A stretch of DNA of 64,000 nt. Origin: Variovorax boronicumulans (GTDB lineage Bacteria; Pseudomonadota; Gammaproteobacteria; Burkholderiales; Burkholderiaceae_C). This document shows, one piece after another, positions 43,788 to 52,992 of the stretch. Made by a program: the position numbers and the translations under genes. The stretch covers positions 186,001 through 250,000 of the forward strand of contig NZ_VEDO01000005.1 in the NCBI RefSeq assembly GCF_007677875.1, given 5' to 3'. The stretch's first letter is position 1. Each line of letters opens with the position of its first letter. The notes under the pieces are model-generated. The model did no database searches, was not told the DNA's origin, and saw only the letters and a program-made list of their open reading frames with translations.

Positions 43788-44882
43788 ATGCCATCCATCT
43801 CGCGCGATCTGCGTCTGTTCGGCCTGGACCTCGGGGCGCTGTGGGCGGCCCTGCGCCGGCCCTGGGAGGCCGCGCCGGGCTGGCCCATCTTTTCCTGGCT
43901 CGCGCCAGACCAGCCGGTGCGCGTGGTGCGCGCCGATGCGCCGGACGCGTTCTGGCAGGGCGCGCGGGGCCGCATGGCCCAGCCGCCCGCCGGCGCGCCG
44001 TCCACCGTGGCCGTGGCGCTGCCGCAGGCCATGGTGCTGCAGCGCACCGTCGTGCTGCCGCGTGCGGCGGCGTCGGAAGCGGCGCACGCCCTGGGGCTGC
44101 AGGTGCAGGGCTGGAACCCGTTCCCCGCGCGGGACCTGGTCTGGGGATGGCGGCGCCGCTCCACGCCTGGTGGCGGCATCGCGGCCGATGTCGCCCTCGC
44201 GTCGCGCAGGCAGGTGGCCAGCCATCTGGAAAGCCTGGCCATGCGGCAGGACGGCGCCGCAGTGCCGGAGGCCTGGGTGGTGCCCGACGACGGGCCGCCC
44301 ATCGTGCTGCCGGGCTACGGCGAGGACCGGCGCGCGGCAGCGGCGCGCCGGCACTGGCGGCTGTGCCGCGCCTTGCTGGCACTGGCGGCGCTGCTGGCCT
44401 TGCTGCTGGTCCTGACGCCCAGCCTGCAGCTGTGGCTGCGCGAGGCCCAGTCGGCCCGTGCGCATGCCGAACTCGCCGCGCAGGCGCGGCCCGTACTGGC
44501 CCGGCGCGAGGCCCTGGTGCAGGCGCAGGAGGCGATGGCCGCGGCGGCGAAGCTGCTGGACCAGCGCATCGACCCGCTGCGCGTACTGGAGTTGCTGACG
44601 CAGGCGCTGCCCGACGGCACGGCCGTGCAAAGCCTGCGCCTGCAGGGCGATGTGGTGACGCTGTCCGGAACGACCGGCGACGCCGCCAGCCTCATGCAGG
44701 GCCTGGGCCGGCAACCCGGCCTGCGCAATGTGCGTGCACCCGCGGCGGCAACCCACCAGCCCGGCGCCGCCGTCGAGAGCTTCACGGTGAGCTTTCAACT
44801 CGATGCCGCTGCATTCGCCGTGGCGTCGCGCGGTGCTCCCGCGCCGGCAGCACCGGCCACGGTGGACGGAGGCGGTCGATGA
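43788..44882 (+). CDS. gspL: Type II secretion protein GspL-like
   Basis: Inner-membrane link between GspE and the periplasm. Protein of 364 residues: a cytoplasmic actin-like part (about 1-180; VAVALPQAMVLQRTVVLPRAA), a membrane segment (about 190-213), then a periplasmic coiled coil and ferredoxin-like domain (LLTQALPDGTAVQSLRLQGDVVTLSG) as in PilN/GspL. Assignment rests on order and topology. Confidence 0.82.
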   Translation: MPSISRDLRLFGLDLGALWAALRRPWEAAPGWPIFSWLAPDQPVRVVRADAPDAFWQGARGRMAQPPAGAPSTVAVALPQAMVLQRTVVLPRAAASEAAHALGLQVQGWNPFPARDLVWGWRRRSTPGGGIAADVALASRRQVASHLESLAMRQDGAAVPEAWVVPDDGPPIVLPGYGEDRRAAAARRHWRLCRALLALAALLALLLVLTPSLQLWLREAQSARAHAELAAQARPVLARREALVQAQEAMAAAAKLLDQRIDPLRVLELLTQALPDGTAVQSLRLQGDVVTLSGTTGDAASLMQGLGRQPGLRNVRAPAAATHQPGAAVESFTVSFQLDAAAFAVASRGAPAPAAPATVDGGGR

Positions 44883-45448
44883 ACCCGCGCAGCGGCGGGC
44901 AGCCCCAGGACCGCACGTGGCTGGCCATCGGCCTGCTCGCGATGGCGCTGCCGTTCGTGCTGGTGGCCTGGCAACTGGTCGCATGGCACCAGCGCACGCA
45001 GGCCGCCCTGGAGGAACTGCAGGCCCGCCACGCGCGCCTGCTCGGCCTGGTGGCGCAGCGCAGCGAGATCGATGCGGCGCTGCAGGCCGTGGAGCTGGCC
45101 CGCAGCGCCCAGGTCTACCCTGCCAGCGACGACGCAGCCCAGACGGGCAACCTCGTGCAGCAGCGCATGCGCGCACTCATGGCGCAGGCCGGCATGCAGG
45201 TGCGCAGCAGCCAGGTGCTGGCGCCGACCGAGGAACAGGCGTTCGACCGCGTCGGCGTGCTGCTGGGCCTGGAAGGCGACCTCGCGGCCTTGCAGCGTGC
45301 GCTGGCCGCGCTGGCGCAGCAGTCGCCCGTGGTCATGGTCGACGACCTGGACATCCGCCTGCAGGGCGCGCTGGCCAGCCAGCGGCCGACCGAATCGCCG
45401 CGCCTGGCGGTGCGGCTGCGCCTGGGCGTTTTGCGGGGCCGTGCATGA
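44879..45448 (+). CDS. gspM: Type II secretion protein GspM-like
   Basis: Protein of 189 residues with one N-terminal membrane segment (about 14-33) and a periplasmic coiled coil plus small alpha-beta domain, the GspM/PilO plan (VQQRMRALMAQAGMQVRSSQVL). It partners GspL. Overlaps gspL and the next gene by 4 bp each. Confidence 0.85.
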   Translation: MNPRSGGQPQDRTWLAIGLLAMALPFVLVAWQLVAWHQRTQAALEELQARHARLLGLVAQRSEIDAALQAVELARSAQVYPASDDAAQTGNLVQQRMRALMAQAGMQVRSSQVLAPTEEQAFDRVGVLLGLEGDLAALQRALAALAQQSPVVMVDDLDIRLQGALASQRPTESPRLAVRLRLGVLRGRA

Positions 45449-46101
45449 AAGCGCCTGCGCTGCGTGCGCTCGCCACCTTGTGCGTGGCGCTCGGCTTCGG
45501 GCTCGTGGCCCTGTGGGTGACGCCGCGGGGTGCGTTGCGCGCGTCCGCGCACTGGCAGGCGCCCGCGCCGCGCCTGGGCGACTACCGCGCGGGCGACGCC
45601 GCGCTGGCGCAGAGCGAAGCGTCCGACGCGCAGCGGCAGCCGATGCTGCTGGACCGGCCGCTGTTCGCCCGGACCCGGCGGCCGCCGGAGCCGGTCGCGG
45701 CCGCGCCCGTCGACACGGCGCCCGACCGGCTGGGGCAGGCGCGGCTGCGCGCCATCGTGGACGGCGGACCGGCCGGCAGCGCCGTGATCCTCGAAATCGA
45801 CGGCAAGAGCCAGCGGATCGCACAGCAGGGCAGCTTCGAAGGCTGGACGCTGGCGTCGGTCAGCACCGACGCCCGCACCGCGACCTTGACGCGCCGCGGC
45901 CAGACGCGGGTGCTGGCCCTGCAGCGGGGGCAGCTGTCCGCGGCCGCAGGCCATGGCCGCGCCGCGGCTGCGCGCGGTCTGCCATCCCGGCCGGCCTTCC
46001 GTCCGGGCAGCCCGGCCGTGCCGAACCTCATGCCTGCGCAGCCTGGCGCCGCCATCCAAGGCGCGCCCGCGGCTCCACCTGCGGGCCCGGCGCAGCGCTG
46101 A
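45445..46101 (+). CDS. GspN/GspC-like inner-membrane secretion protein
   Basis: Protein of 218 residues: one membrane segment (about 7-25), then LLDRPLFARTRRPPEP and a beta-rich domain (LGQARLRAIVDGGPAGSAVILEIDGKSQRIAQQGSFEGWTLASV) resembling the homology region of GspC/PilP that contacts the secretin. The tail is Pro/Ala-rich. A separate full-length gspC is missing, so this protein may fill that role. No PDZ domain is present. Confidence 0.72.
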   Translation: MKAPALRALATLCVALGFGLVALWVTPRGALRASAHWQAPAPRLGDYRAGDAALAQSEASDAQRQPMLLDRPLFARTRRPPEPVAAAPVDTAPDRLGQARLRAIVDGGPAGSAVILEIDGKSQRIAQQGSFEGWTLASVSTDARTATLTRRGQTRVLALQRGQLSAAAGHGRAAAARGLPSRPAFRPGSPAVPNLMPAQPGAAIQGAPAAPPAGPAQR

Positions 46102-46138
46102 GTCCGCCTTCCCACACGCTTTGACCGAAACGACTTCC

Positions 46139-48454
46139 ATGACCGTCCCACGCATCGCCTGCGGCAGCCTTGCCTTCGCCATCCTGTCCGCCTGGGCGCA
46201 GACCGGTACCGGGCTGGGCAGCGGCTCGCAGGATGCGGAACCCGCCACGGCGCCGCGCATCCTGCGGGGCAACGACCGCGTCGTCGCTGCCCCCAAGGTC
46301 CTGCCCGCCCTGGCGGGCGCCCCCGTGTCCCTGCACTTCGAGGAAGCGCCCGTGGCCGACGTCGTGCGCACCGTCCTTGGCGACATCCTCAAGGTGGACT
46401 ACACCCTGCATCCACCCATCGACGGCGCGGTGACGCTGTCCACGCGCAAGCCGGTCAGTCCCGACCAGGCCGTGTTCCTGCTCGAAAGTGCCTTGCAGGC
46501 CAATGGACTGGCGCTGATGCGCGATGCGCGGGGCAGCTTTCAGGTGGGGCCGGCCGAGGTGCTGCGGGCGCTGGGCGTCTCGGTCAGCCAGGCGGGCGGC
46601 AAGGACCCGCTGCCCGCGGGCTACGGCGCCGTGATCGTGCCGCTGGAATTCATCGGCGCCAACGAGATGGCCGCGATCCTGCGGCCGCTGCTGCAGCCCG
46701 ACTCGCTGGTGCGCATCGATCCGCTGCGCAACCTGTTGGTGCTGGTGGGCAGCCGCAGCCAGGCCGAGGCCTGGATGGAACTGGTGCGCAGCTTCGACGT
46801 CGACCTGCTGCAGGGCATGTCGGTCGGCCTGTTCTCGCTCAAATACGCCACGGTGGCGGACGTGGCCCAGGGCCTGGAGCTGCTCAACCCGGCCGCGGCC
46901 GCGGCTGCAATGGGCGGTGTTGCAGCTGCGCCCGCTGCAGCGCGTCCTGCGCCGGCCCTACCGGCGACCGGAGGCGCGGACGCGGCGCCGGCCGCGTCGC
47001 GCGCTTTCCATGGCATGCACGTGATGCCGATCGAGCGCCTGAACGCCGTGCTGGTCGTGGCCCCGCGTGCGAGCCAGCTCGACCAGGCCCGGCGCTGGAT
47101 CGAGCGGCTGGACCAGCCCAACGAGAGCAGCACCGAGCCGCGCCTGTTCATCTACCACGTGCAGAACGGCAATGCGCGCCATCTCGCAAGCCTGCTGGCC
47201 GGCCTGTTCGGCGAGGGCGGGCAGGGCAGCGCGCCGCCTTCGGCCTCCGCGAACAGCGGCGTGGCGCCGGGCCTGCCGACGGCCACAGTGAGCGGCCGCG
47301 GTGCGATGGGCGCAATGTCCGGCGTGGCCGGCGGCGGCGCGGGCGGCATCATGGGCGGCTGGTCACCCGGCGGGTTGAGCGGCACAACCGGCACGGCCGG
47401 GCCGATGGTAACCACCATGCCCCAGGGCGGCGTGGGGCAGACGCAGACTTCGGCGGCCAGCAACGTCGGCAAGCTGCGCGTGATGGCCGACGACGTGAAC
47501 AACGTCGTGCTGATCTGGGGGCCGCGGTCGGAGTACGCCAAGATCGAGGCGTCCCTGAAGCGCCTGGACGTGCCGCCCAACCAGGTCCTGATCGAGGCCA
47601 GCATCATCGAGGTCACGCTGGACGACAGCCTGCAGTACGGCCTGCAGTGGTTCTTCCGGGACGGCCGGCGCAACGGCCTGTACGGCAGCGGCGGCCTGTT
47701 CAACGCCGCCTCGGCCGAAGCCGGCCGGCTGACCGGCGCCACCAGCCAGGGCTTCACCTACACGCTGCGCGCGGGCGGCCTGGGCGGCGACATCCGGGTT
47801 GTGCTCAACGCACTGGCCTCCAAGTCGCTGCTCAAGGTGATCTCCAGCCCCTCGCTGATGGTGCAGGACAACTTCACCGCGAACATCGCCGCGGGCACGC
47901 AGCAGCCCGTGAACGCGGGCACCACGATTTCGGGCTCGGCCAACCTCGTCACGACCAACATCCAGTACAAGGACACGGGGGTGAACCTGTCGGTCACGCC
48001 GTCGGTCAATGCAGGCAACATGGTCAACATGCTGATCAACCAGTCCGTGACGGACCTGGGCAGCCTGGACGATGCGACGCAGCAGTACAGCTTCCTGCAG
48101 CGTCAGATCTCCACCAAGGTCGCCGTGCGCTCGGGCGAGACGCTGGTGCTGGGCGGCCTGATCCGCGACAACAGTTCCAACGGCCGGTCCGGCCTGCCGG
48201 TGCTGCAGGACATTCCCGTGGTCGGCAAGCTGTTCGGCTCCACCACCAAGGTGGCCGCCCGCACCGAGCTGCTGCTGACCATCACGCCGCGCGTGGTGCG
48301 CTCCGACCAGGAGCTGCGCGATGTCAGCAACGACCTGCGCTTGAAGATGCAGGGCCTGTCGATGATGACGCCGGTCGCCGCATCGGGCGCGCAGGGAACG
48401 GCCGGCGCGCCTGCGGTGGCGCCTGCCGAGGTCATCGTCGAGCCGCTGCGCTAG
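46139..48454 (+). CDS. gspD: Type II secretion secretin GspD
   Basis: Outer-membrane secretin, 771 residues. Signal peptide to about residue 21. N0 (VSLHFEEAPVADVVRTVLGDILKVDY), N1-N2 modules with a long Ala/Pro-rich insert (about 255-300) and a Gly-rich loop (about 365-440). The secretin core is LIEASIIEVTLDDSLQYGLQW through VAVRSGETLVLGGLIRDNSS and VVGKLFGSTTK. No pilotin gene is seen nearby. Last gene of the operon. Confidence 0.95.
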   Translation: MTVPRIACGSLAFAILSAWAQTGTGLGSGSQDAEPATAPRILRGNDRVVAAPKVLPALAGAPVSLHFEEAPVADVVRTVLGDILKVDYTLHPPIDGAVTLSTRKPVSPDQAVFLLESALQANGLALMRDARGSFQVGPAEVLRALGVSVSQAGGKDPLPAGYGAVIVPLEFIGANEMAAILRPLLQPDSLVRIDPLRNLLVLVGSRSQAEAWMELVRSFDVDLLQGMSVGLFSLKYATVADVAQGLELLNPAAAAAAMGGVAAAPAAARPAPALPATGGADAAPAASRAFHGMHVMPIERLNAVLVVAPRASQLDQARRWIERLDQPNESSTEPRLFIYHVQNGNARHLASLLAGLFGEGGQGSAPPSASANSGVAPGLPTATVSGRGAMGAMSGVAGGGAGGIMGGWSPGGLSGTTGTAGPMVTTMPQGGVGQTQTSAASNVGKLRVMADDVNNVVLIWGPRSEYAKIEASLKRLDVPPNQVLIEASIIEVTLDDSLQYGLQWFFRDGRRNGLYGSGGLFNAASAEAGRLTGATSQGFTYTLRAGGLGGDIRVVLNALASKSLLKVISSPSLMVQDNFTANIAAGTQQPVNAGTTISGSANLVTTNIQYKDTGVNLSVTPSVNAGNMVNMLINQSVTDLGSLDDATQQYSFLQRQISTKVAVRSGETLVLGGLIRDNSSNGRSGLPVLQDIPVVGKLFGSTTKVAARTELLLTITPRVVRSDQELRDVSNDLRLKMQGLSMMTPVAASGAQGTAGAPAVAPAEVIVEPLR

Positions 48455-48492
48455 CGTCGGCGGCGAACGCCCGGCACGCGCGCGGCGCCCCT

Positions 48493-50508
48493 TCAGTCCA
48501 GCACGGCGGCGCGCGGCTCCTGCACCAGCAATCCCCCCTGCGCGACCACCGCCTGCCAACGCGCCAGGTCCGTGCGCACCCGGTCGCCCAGCATCTGCGG
48601 GGGGCCGGCCTCGACCCGCGCGCCGTGGCGCTCGAACAGCGCGACGACGGCCGGATCTGCGAGCACCTGGTTGAGGGCACGGTTCAGCGTCTCGACACGC
48701 TCCGCTGGCGTGCGCGCGGGCGCGAACAGGCCATACCACTGCGTCAGCTCCACGCCCGCGATGCCGGCCTCGGCCAGCGTCGGTACCTCGGGCAGCGCCG
48801 GCAGCCGCTGGGCGCCGGCCACGGCCAACGCGCGCAGCCGCCCGCTCTGCACGAAAGGAGAGACCGTGAACAGGCTGGGGAACATGAGATGCACGCGGCC
48901 GCTGGCGGTGTCGGCGATGGCCGGCGCGGCGCCCTCGTAGCTGCTGCCCACCAGCGTCGTGCCGGTGGCGAGCTGGAACAGGGCGGCTGCGAAGTGCGGC
49001 GGCGTGCCGTCGCCGGCCGAGGCGTAGCCGTAGCGGCCCGGCGCGGCGCGCAGGGCGGCCACCAACGATGGCACGTCCCGTGCCGGCACGTCCGGGTGCA
49101 CCACCATCAGCGTGGGCGAGGAGCCGACCAGGCCGATCGGCGCGAAGTCGGCCACCGGGTCGTAGCCGAGCTTCTGCAGCGCCGGGTTCATGGCATGGGT
49201 CGCCACATAGCCGAACATCAGGGTCTGGCCGTCGGGCTCGGCGGCCGCCACGTATTCGCTGGCGACTGCGCCGTTGGCACCGGCGCGGTTGTCCACCAGC
49301 ACCTCCTGGCCCAGCAGCGGAGCGAGCTTGGCGGCGATGATGCGGGCCATGGTGTCGTTGCCGCCGCCGGCGCTGGTCGGCACGATCAGCGTGAGCGGCT
49401 TGCGCGCCGCTTGCCGCGGCGCTTCTTCCGGCCGCGAGAACACGTAGTCGGGCAGGTGCAGCTCGCCCTGCATGATCTTGCGCGCGGTGCGCACCAGGGC
49501 GGCGCGCCGCACGCTGACCTCGCCGCCTTCTTCGCCCATCTCCACCTCGATGTCGATCTGGCCCGCGGGGTGCAGCACGGTCAGCTGGTGGCAGCCGGCC
49601 GCGCGCGCCACGCCGCTGGCCACCGTGCCCGAAAGCGCAAACGCGCTGGCCACGCCGATGGCGCCCGTCACCGCATGCGAGGCATGGCAGCGCCGCGGCG
49701 TGAAGTAGCGCGAGGTGATGCTGTCCGGCGAATCGCCCGCGCTGACCAGCACCGGCTTGGGTACCACGCTGTTCGACACGTCGCCCAGGCCCATGCGCAG
49801 GCCGGCCTCCAGGCGCAGCGACTCGATGCGTTCGAGCAGCGCGGCATCGGCGTCCAGCGCCACCGGCTTTTCGCGGCCCGTCACGCCCAGGTCGGCCGCG
49901 CGCACGATCATGAGTGGCATGGCCGCGTCGATGCAGCTGACCTCCACGCCCTGGATGCGGTCGATGCGCCGGCCGGTCGGGAACACCTTGCCGGTCACCG
50001 CGCCCCAGGCGTCCAGGAAGTCCAGCAGGATGGGTGCGGCCGTGCCGGCCACGCCGTCGATGCGCGCATCGCCCGCGTAGGTCACGCGCCCGCCCGGCGT
50101 GCGCACGGTCACGTCGATGCGCGCGCCGGTGTTGACGTTGTGCACGCGCACCTTGGTCGTGCCGTCCTGCGCGGGCACCAGGCCCTGCTCGATCGCGAAG
50201 GGCGCCACGCCTGAGAGCATGTTGCCGCAGTTGGGCCGCGTGTCGACCGAGCGGTGGCCCACGCCGACCTGGGCGAACAGGTAGTCGAGGTCGCAGCCCG
50301 GGACGCTGGAGCGCGAGACGATGGCCACCTTGCTGTTCAGCGTGCTGCCGCCGCCCACGCCGTCCAGCTGCAGCGGGTCGGACGCACCGATCGCGCCGAT
50401 CAGCGCCTGGTCACGCGCCTCGTCGCCCTCGGGCAGCCATTCGCGCAGGAAAAAGGGGCCGCGCGAGGTGCCTGCGCGCATCAGGACGCATGGGATGGTT
50501 TTGCTCAT
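48493..50508 (-). CDS. PrpF-type isomerase fused to a Bug/TctC binding-protein domain
   Basis: One uninterrupted frame of 671 residues. Residues 1 to about 360 are a PrpF/4-oxalomesaconate tautomerase-like isomerase (VLMRAGTSRGPFFLREWLP, LDGVGGGSTLNSKVAIVS, DTRPNCGNMLSGVAPFAIEQG, SDSITSRYF-like SPDSITSRYFTP, HPAGQIDIEV). From about 370 a Bug solute-binding domain follows (PLTLIVPTSAGGGNDTMARI, VDNRAGANGAVASEYVA, GYVATHAMNPALQKLGYDP), closely similar to the free-standing Bug protein at 57235-58203. No signal peptide lies at the N-terminus or junction, so the Bug part should stay in the cytoplasm. Substrate probably an unsaturated tri- or dicarboxylate. Confidence 0.88.
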   Translation of the reverse strand: MSKTIPCVLMRAGTSRGPFFLREWLPEGDEARDQALIGAIGASDPLQLDGVGGGSTLNSKVAIVSRSSVPGCDLDYLFAQVGVGHRSVDTRPNCGNMLSGVAPFAIEQGLVPAQDGTTKVRVHNVNTGARIDVTVRTPGGRVTYAGDARIDGVAGTAAPILLDFLDAWGAVTGKVFPTGRRIDRIQGVEVSCIDAAMPLMIVRAADLGVTGREKPVALDADAALLERIESLRLEAGLRMGLGDVSNSVVPKPVLVSAGDSPDSITSRYFTPRRCHASHAVTGAIGVASAFALSGTVASGVARAAGCHQLTVLHPAGQIDIEVEMGEEGGEVSVRRAALVRTARKIMQGELHLPDYVFSRPEEAPRQAARKPLTLIVPTSAGGGNDTMARIIAAKLAPLLGQEVLVDNRAGANGAVASEYVAAAEPDGQTLMFGYVATHAMNPALQKLGYDPVADFAPIGLVGSSPTLMVVHPDVPARDVPSLVAALRAAPGRYGYASAGDGTPPHFAAALFQLATGTTLVGSSYEGAAPAIADTASGRVHLMFPSLFTVSPFVQSGRLRALAVAGAQRLPALPEVPTLAEAGIAGVELTQWYGLFAPARTPAERVETLNRALNQVLADPAVVALFERHGARVEAGPPQMLGDRVRTDLARWQAVVAQGGLLVQEPRAAVLD

Positions 50509-50537
50509 GCGCCATTGTTCGGCCTCGCGATCTTGCC

Positions 50538-50577
50538 GTGAATTGCAATGTTGCTTGCAATTGATCGGTCTGATGCA
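50538..50577 (+). promoter_or_regulatory. Putative LysR operator copy 1
   Basis: GTGAATTGCAATGTT... ATTGAT...GATGCA lies 30 bp upstream of the PrpF-Bug gene. It matches the motifs at 58272 and 63593 in sequence and strand, with extra bases before the last GATGCA. Confidence 0.55.
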
Positions 50578-50875
50578 TCAGTGCTCAGGCATCACTCCAT
50601 CTTGCCGGGATCCTTTCAGCATCTCGACGCGCCCCTGGTGGCAGTCAGTCCGGCGCACCGGACCGGCGTGCTGGTCGGCGCCGGGTGTCCGGTGCAGCGC
50701 CTGCTCTCACCGTTGGAGACCAGACCGCTTGGACCTCGGCTGGAGCGCCCCGATAGAATTTCTGTGCCGCCAGAACGCGATCGACCGTGGAATTGGCCCG
50801 CAAAGCGTGCCCGGTCCGGACCGCCAGCGAAGTCTGGGCGCCGCGCTGGCGCACGATGTGTTCCCGCCGATTGCC

Positions 50876-52093
50876 ATGCCGACGATGACTCCAGCCCTGG
50901 ACGCTGCCCTTGAGAAAGACCTTGAAGACATTGCCAGCCTGGAGATGGTGGGCTCGCTGCTGTCGGTCGTCTGCCATGTGACAGGCATGGGATTCTCGGC
51001 GGTCGCGCGCGTGACCGACGACAAATGGCTGGCACTGGCCGTGCGCGACGAGATTGCGTTTGGCCTTCTGCCCGGCCAGGAACTCGACGTGCACAGCACG
51101 CTGTGCAAGGAGGTGCGCGCCGCCGGCAGCCCGGTGGTCATCGATGACGCCAGTCGCGATCTTGCTTACGCGGGCCATCACACCCCGCGCATCTACAACA
51201 TCAAAAGCTACATCTCCGTGCCCATCGTGCTGAGCAACGGCGAGTACTTTGGCAACCTGTGCGCCATCGATCCGCGTCCAGCCAAGGTCTCACAGCCGCA
51301 GGTGGTGCAACTGTTCCATCTGTTGTCGCAGCTGATCGCGTCGCAGCTCGAGAACATCCGGCGGCGTCAGACGGCAGAGCTGGCGTTCGACGCCGAGCAG
51401 GCCAACAGCAAAATGCGCGAACAGTTCATCGCGGTGATGGGCCATGACTTGCGCAATCCCCTGATGAGCATCACCGCAGGTGCCGCCTTGCTCAAGCGCG
51501 TGGCCGGCGACGAAGTCCGAGTGGTGGCGACGGCCGACCGGATTGAGAAAAGTGCGCGTCGCATGAAGTTGCTCATCGACGATGTGCAGGACCTGTCGCG
51601 GGGTCGCCTCGGCGCTGGACTTGGCCTGCAGCTCGAATGGGTCGACGACATCGGCGAACTGCTGGAGCCAGTCATCGAGGAGCTCCGCGATGCCAATACT
51701 GCAGGTCTGATCCAGGCGGCGATGGACGTGACCCATCCGGTGCGTTTGGACAGGGCCAGAGTGCAGCAACTGCTGTCCAACCTGATCGCCAATGCGCTGG
51801 TGCATGGCGAGCAAGGCGCGCCCGTGCTGGTGTTGGTCAGCGAGCGCGACGCCAGTTTGCTGATCCAGGTGCGCAACCAAGGCAACCCGATTTCACCGGA
51901 ATTGCTCGCCTCCGTGTTCGGCGCATTCACGCAGGGCGAGAGACGTCAGTCCAAGCACGGTCTTGGTCTGGGCCTCTTCATCTGCGAGCAGGTCGCCAAG
52001 GCGCATGGCGGCTCCGTGACCGTCACCTCATCGGCTGAACAGGGGACGGTCTTCACCGCCAAGTTGCCTCTGCGCGGGCCCGCAAGTGGCTGA
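50876..52093 (+). CDS. GAF-domain sensor histidine kinase
   Basis: Soluble kinase of 405 residues. GAF domain (about 25-165; GFSAVARVTDDKWLALAVRDE, IKSYISVPIVLSNGEYFGNLCAIDP). HisKA box with His in FIAVMGHDLRNPLMSIT. HATPase_c with LLSNLIANALVHGE and HGLGLGLFICEQVAKAHGGSV. The GAF-HisKA architecture resembles bacteriophytochrome-like light or redox sensors, but no chromophore Cys is evident. No response regulator is adjacent, so it is an orphan. ATG 50876 or 50885. Confidence 0.9.
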   Translation: MPTMTPALDAALEKDLEDIASLEMVGSLLSVVCHVTGMGFSAVARVTDDKWLALAVRDEIAFGLLPGQELDVHSTLCKEVRAAGSPVVIDDASRDLAYAGHHTPRIYNIKSYISVPIVLSNGEYFGNLCAIDPRPAKVSQPQVVQLFHLLSQLIASQLENIRRRQTAELAFDAEQANSKMREQFIAVMGHDLRNPLMSITAGAALLKRVAGDEVRVVATADRIEKSARRMKLLIDDVQDLSRGRLGAGLGLQLEWVDDIGELLEPVIEELRDANTAGLIQAAMDVTHPVRLDRARVQQLLSNLIANALVHGEQGAPVLVLVSERDASLLIQVRNQGNPISPELLASVFGAFTQGERRQSKHGLGLGLFICEQVAKAHGGSVTVTSSAEQGTVFTAKLPLRGPASG

Positions 52094-52505
52094 GGGCCGG
52101 CGTCGAGTGGCACAGCGACGACGCGCAGCGTCCCGATGACCTCAGGCGGTGTGCTGCTGTGTAGGCTTTGCAGGGCCTTGAGCATGGTGCAGAAGAGGCA
52201 ACTCCAGCAGCGCCGGATCGCGTGCCGTCAGCTGTTCAGCGCGCTGGCCCGCGCGTGGAGCGCCTGCGCCACGGCTTCGTCGGCGCGGCTCTTCAGGCCC
52301 TGGCTGGCGTCACGTAACGTCGCACCGGACTGTCGGCAGCAGCTGATCAACAGCGAGGTGTGATGCAGTCATGTGACTGCGCGCCTGCTCTCTCTTGGGG
52401 AGCCGTCCTACCCTGGCGCACCGTTTGTTGCCAGAACCTCACCGCGTCGACAACGACATGCGCGGCGCAAAGACGCGACGGGCACTACACAAACTGGAGA
52501 TGCAC
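52094..52505. other. Intergenic region, start of the less GC-rich stretch
   Basis: About 410 bp with no convincing gene. The minus strand near 52200-52385 has short helical-looking frames (LKSRADEAVAQALHARASALNS) that do not connect to a start in frame, so a decayed small gene is possible. Confidence 0.35.
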
Positions 52506-52871
52506 ATGAGAAAGCTTGTTCTGGCCGTTGGCCTCGTCGTTGCTCAGGCGGCTACAGTGGGCGCGTTCGCGCAATCCGATCCAAAGGCCCCCAAGGGTGG
52601 ACTGGTCGGCGACGTCAAACCCGCCCCGGCGCCGGGCACCGTGTCCAATGAATCGCGGTCGCAGGTCAACAGCGAAGCGAAAGCTGCGAACCAGTCGGCG
52701 AGTGCACCGAAGGGCGGGCTGGTGGGCGACACAAAGCCAGCACCGACTCCTGGCGCGATGTCCAACGAAAAACGTTCCGAGGTCAAGAGCGAAGCCAAGG
52801 CAGCCAACCAAGCTGGCACCGCTACCAAGGGTGGTCTGGTCGGCGACACGAAGCCCGCGCCGTCCAAGTAA
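52506..52871 (+). CDS. Exported protein with three 39-residue repeats
   Basis: Unrecognised protein of 121 residues. A signal peptide MRKLVLAVGLVVAQAATVGAFA precedes a mature part made wholly of tandem repeats, each with KGGLVGD.KPAP.PG..SNE.RS.V.SEAKAANQ. The third copy stops after KPAPSK. Start at ATG 52506 because GGAG lies 6 bp upstream; ATG 52500 is too close. The mature part is polar, Lys/Ala/Pro-rich and probably disordered. Periplasmic or surface location is inferred. Confidence 0.78.
   Translation: MRKLVLAVGLVVAQAATVGAFAQSDPKAPKGGLVGDVKPAPAPGTVSNESRSQVNSEAKAANQSASAPKGGLVGDTKPAPTPGAMSNEKRSEVKSEAKAANQAGTATKGGLVGDTKPAPSK
52587..52868 (+). repeat. 117-bp tandem coding repeat (2.4 copies)
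   Basis: Units begin at 52587, 52704 and 52821, with a period of 39 codons. The third unit is truncated at 16 codons. Copies differ at many third positions but keep the protein motif. Confidence 0.8.
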
Positions 52872-52992
52872 AGCGCACCGCTTGGAGGGGCCGGCACGAC
52901 AAACCATGCACGGTCCTCGGGACGACAAGTCCGGCTCGCGGACATGCATTCCTCCAAGTGCCAGCGTAATGAGCCGGCGGAATGCCTTTCGG

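Noticed and set aside
52200-52385. Possible small helical protein on the minus strand
   Set aside because: The start (MTASHLAVDQLLPTVR) and the helical end (LKSRADEAVAQALHARASALNS) are in different frames, so no intact gene can be supported.
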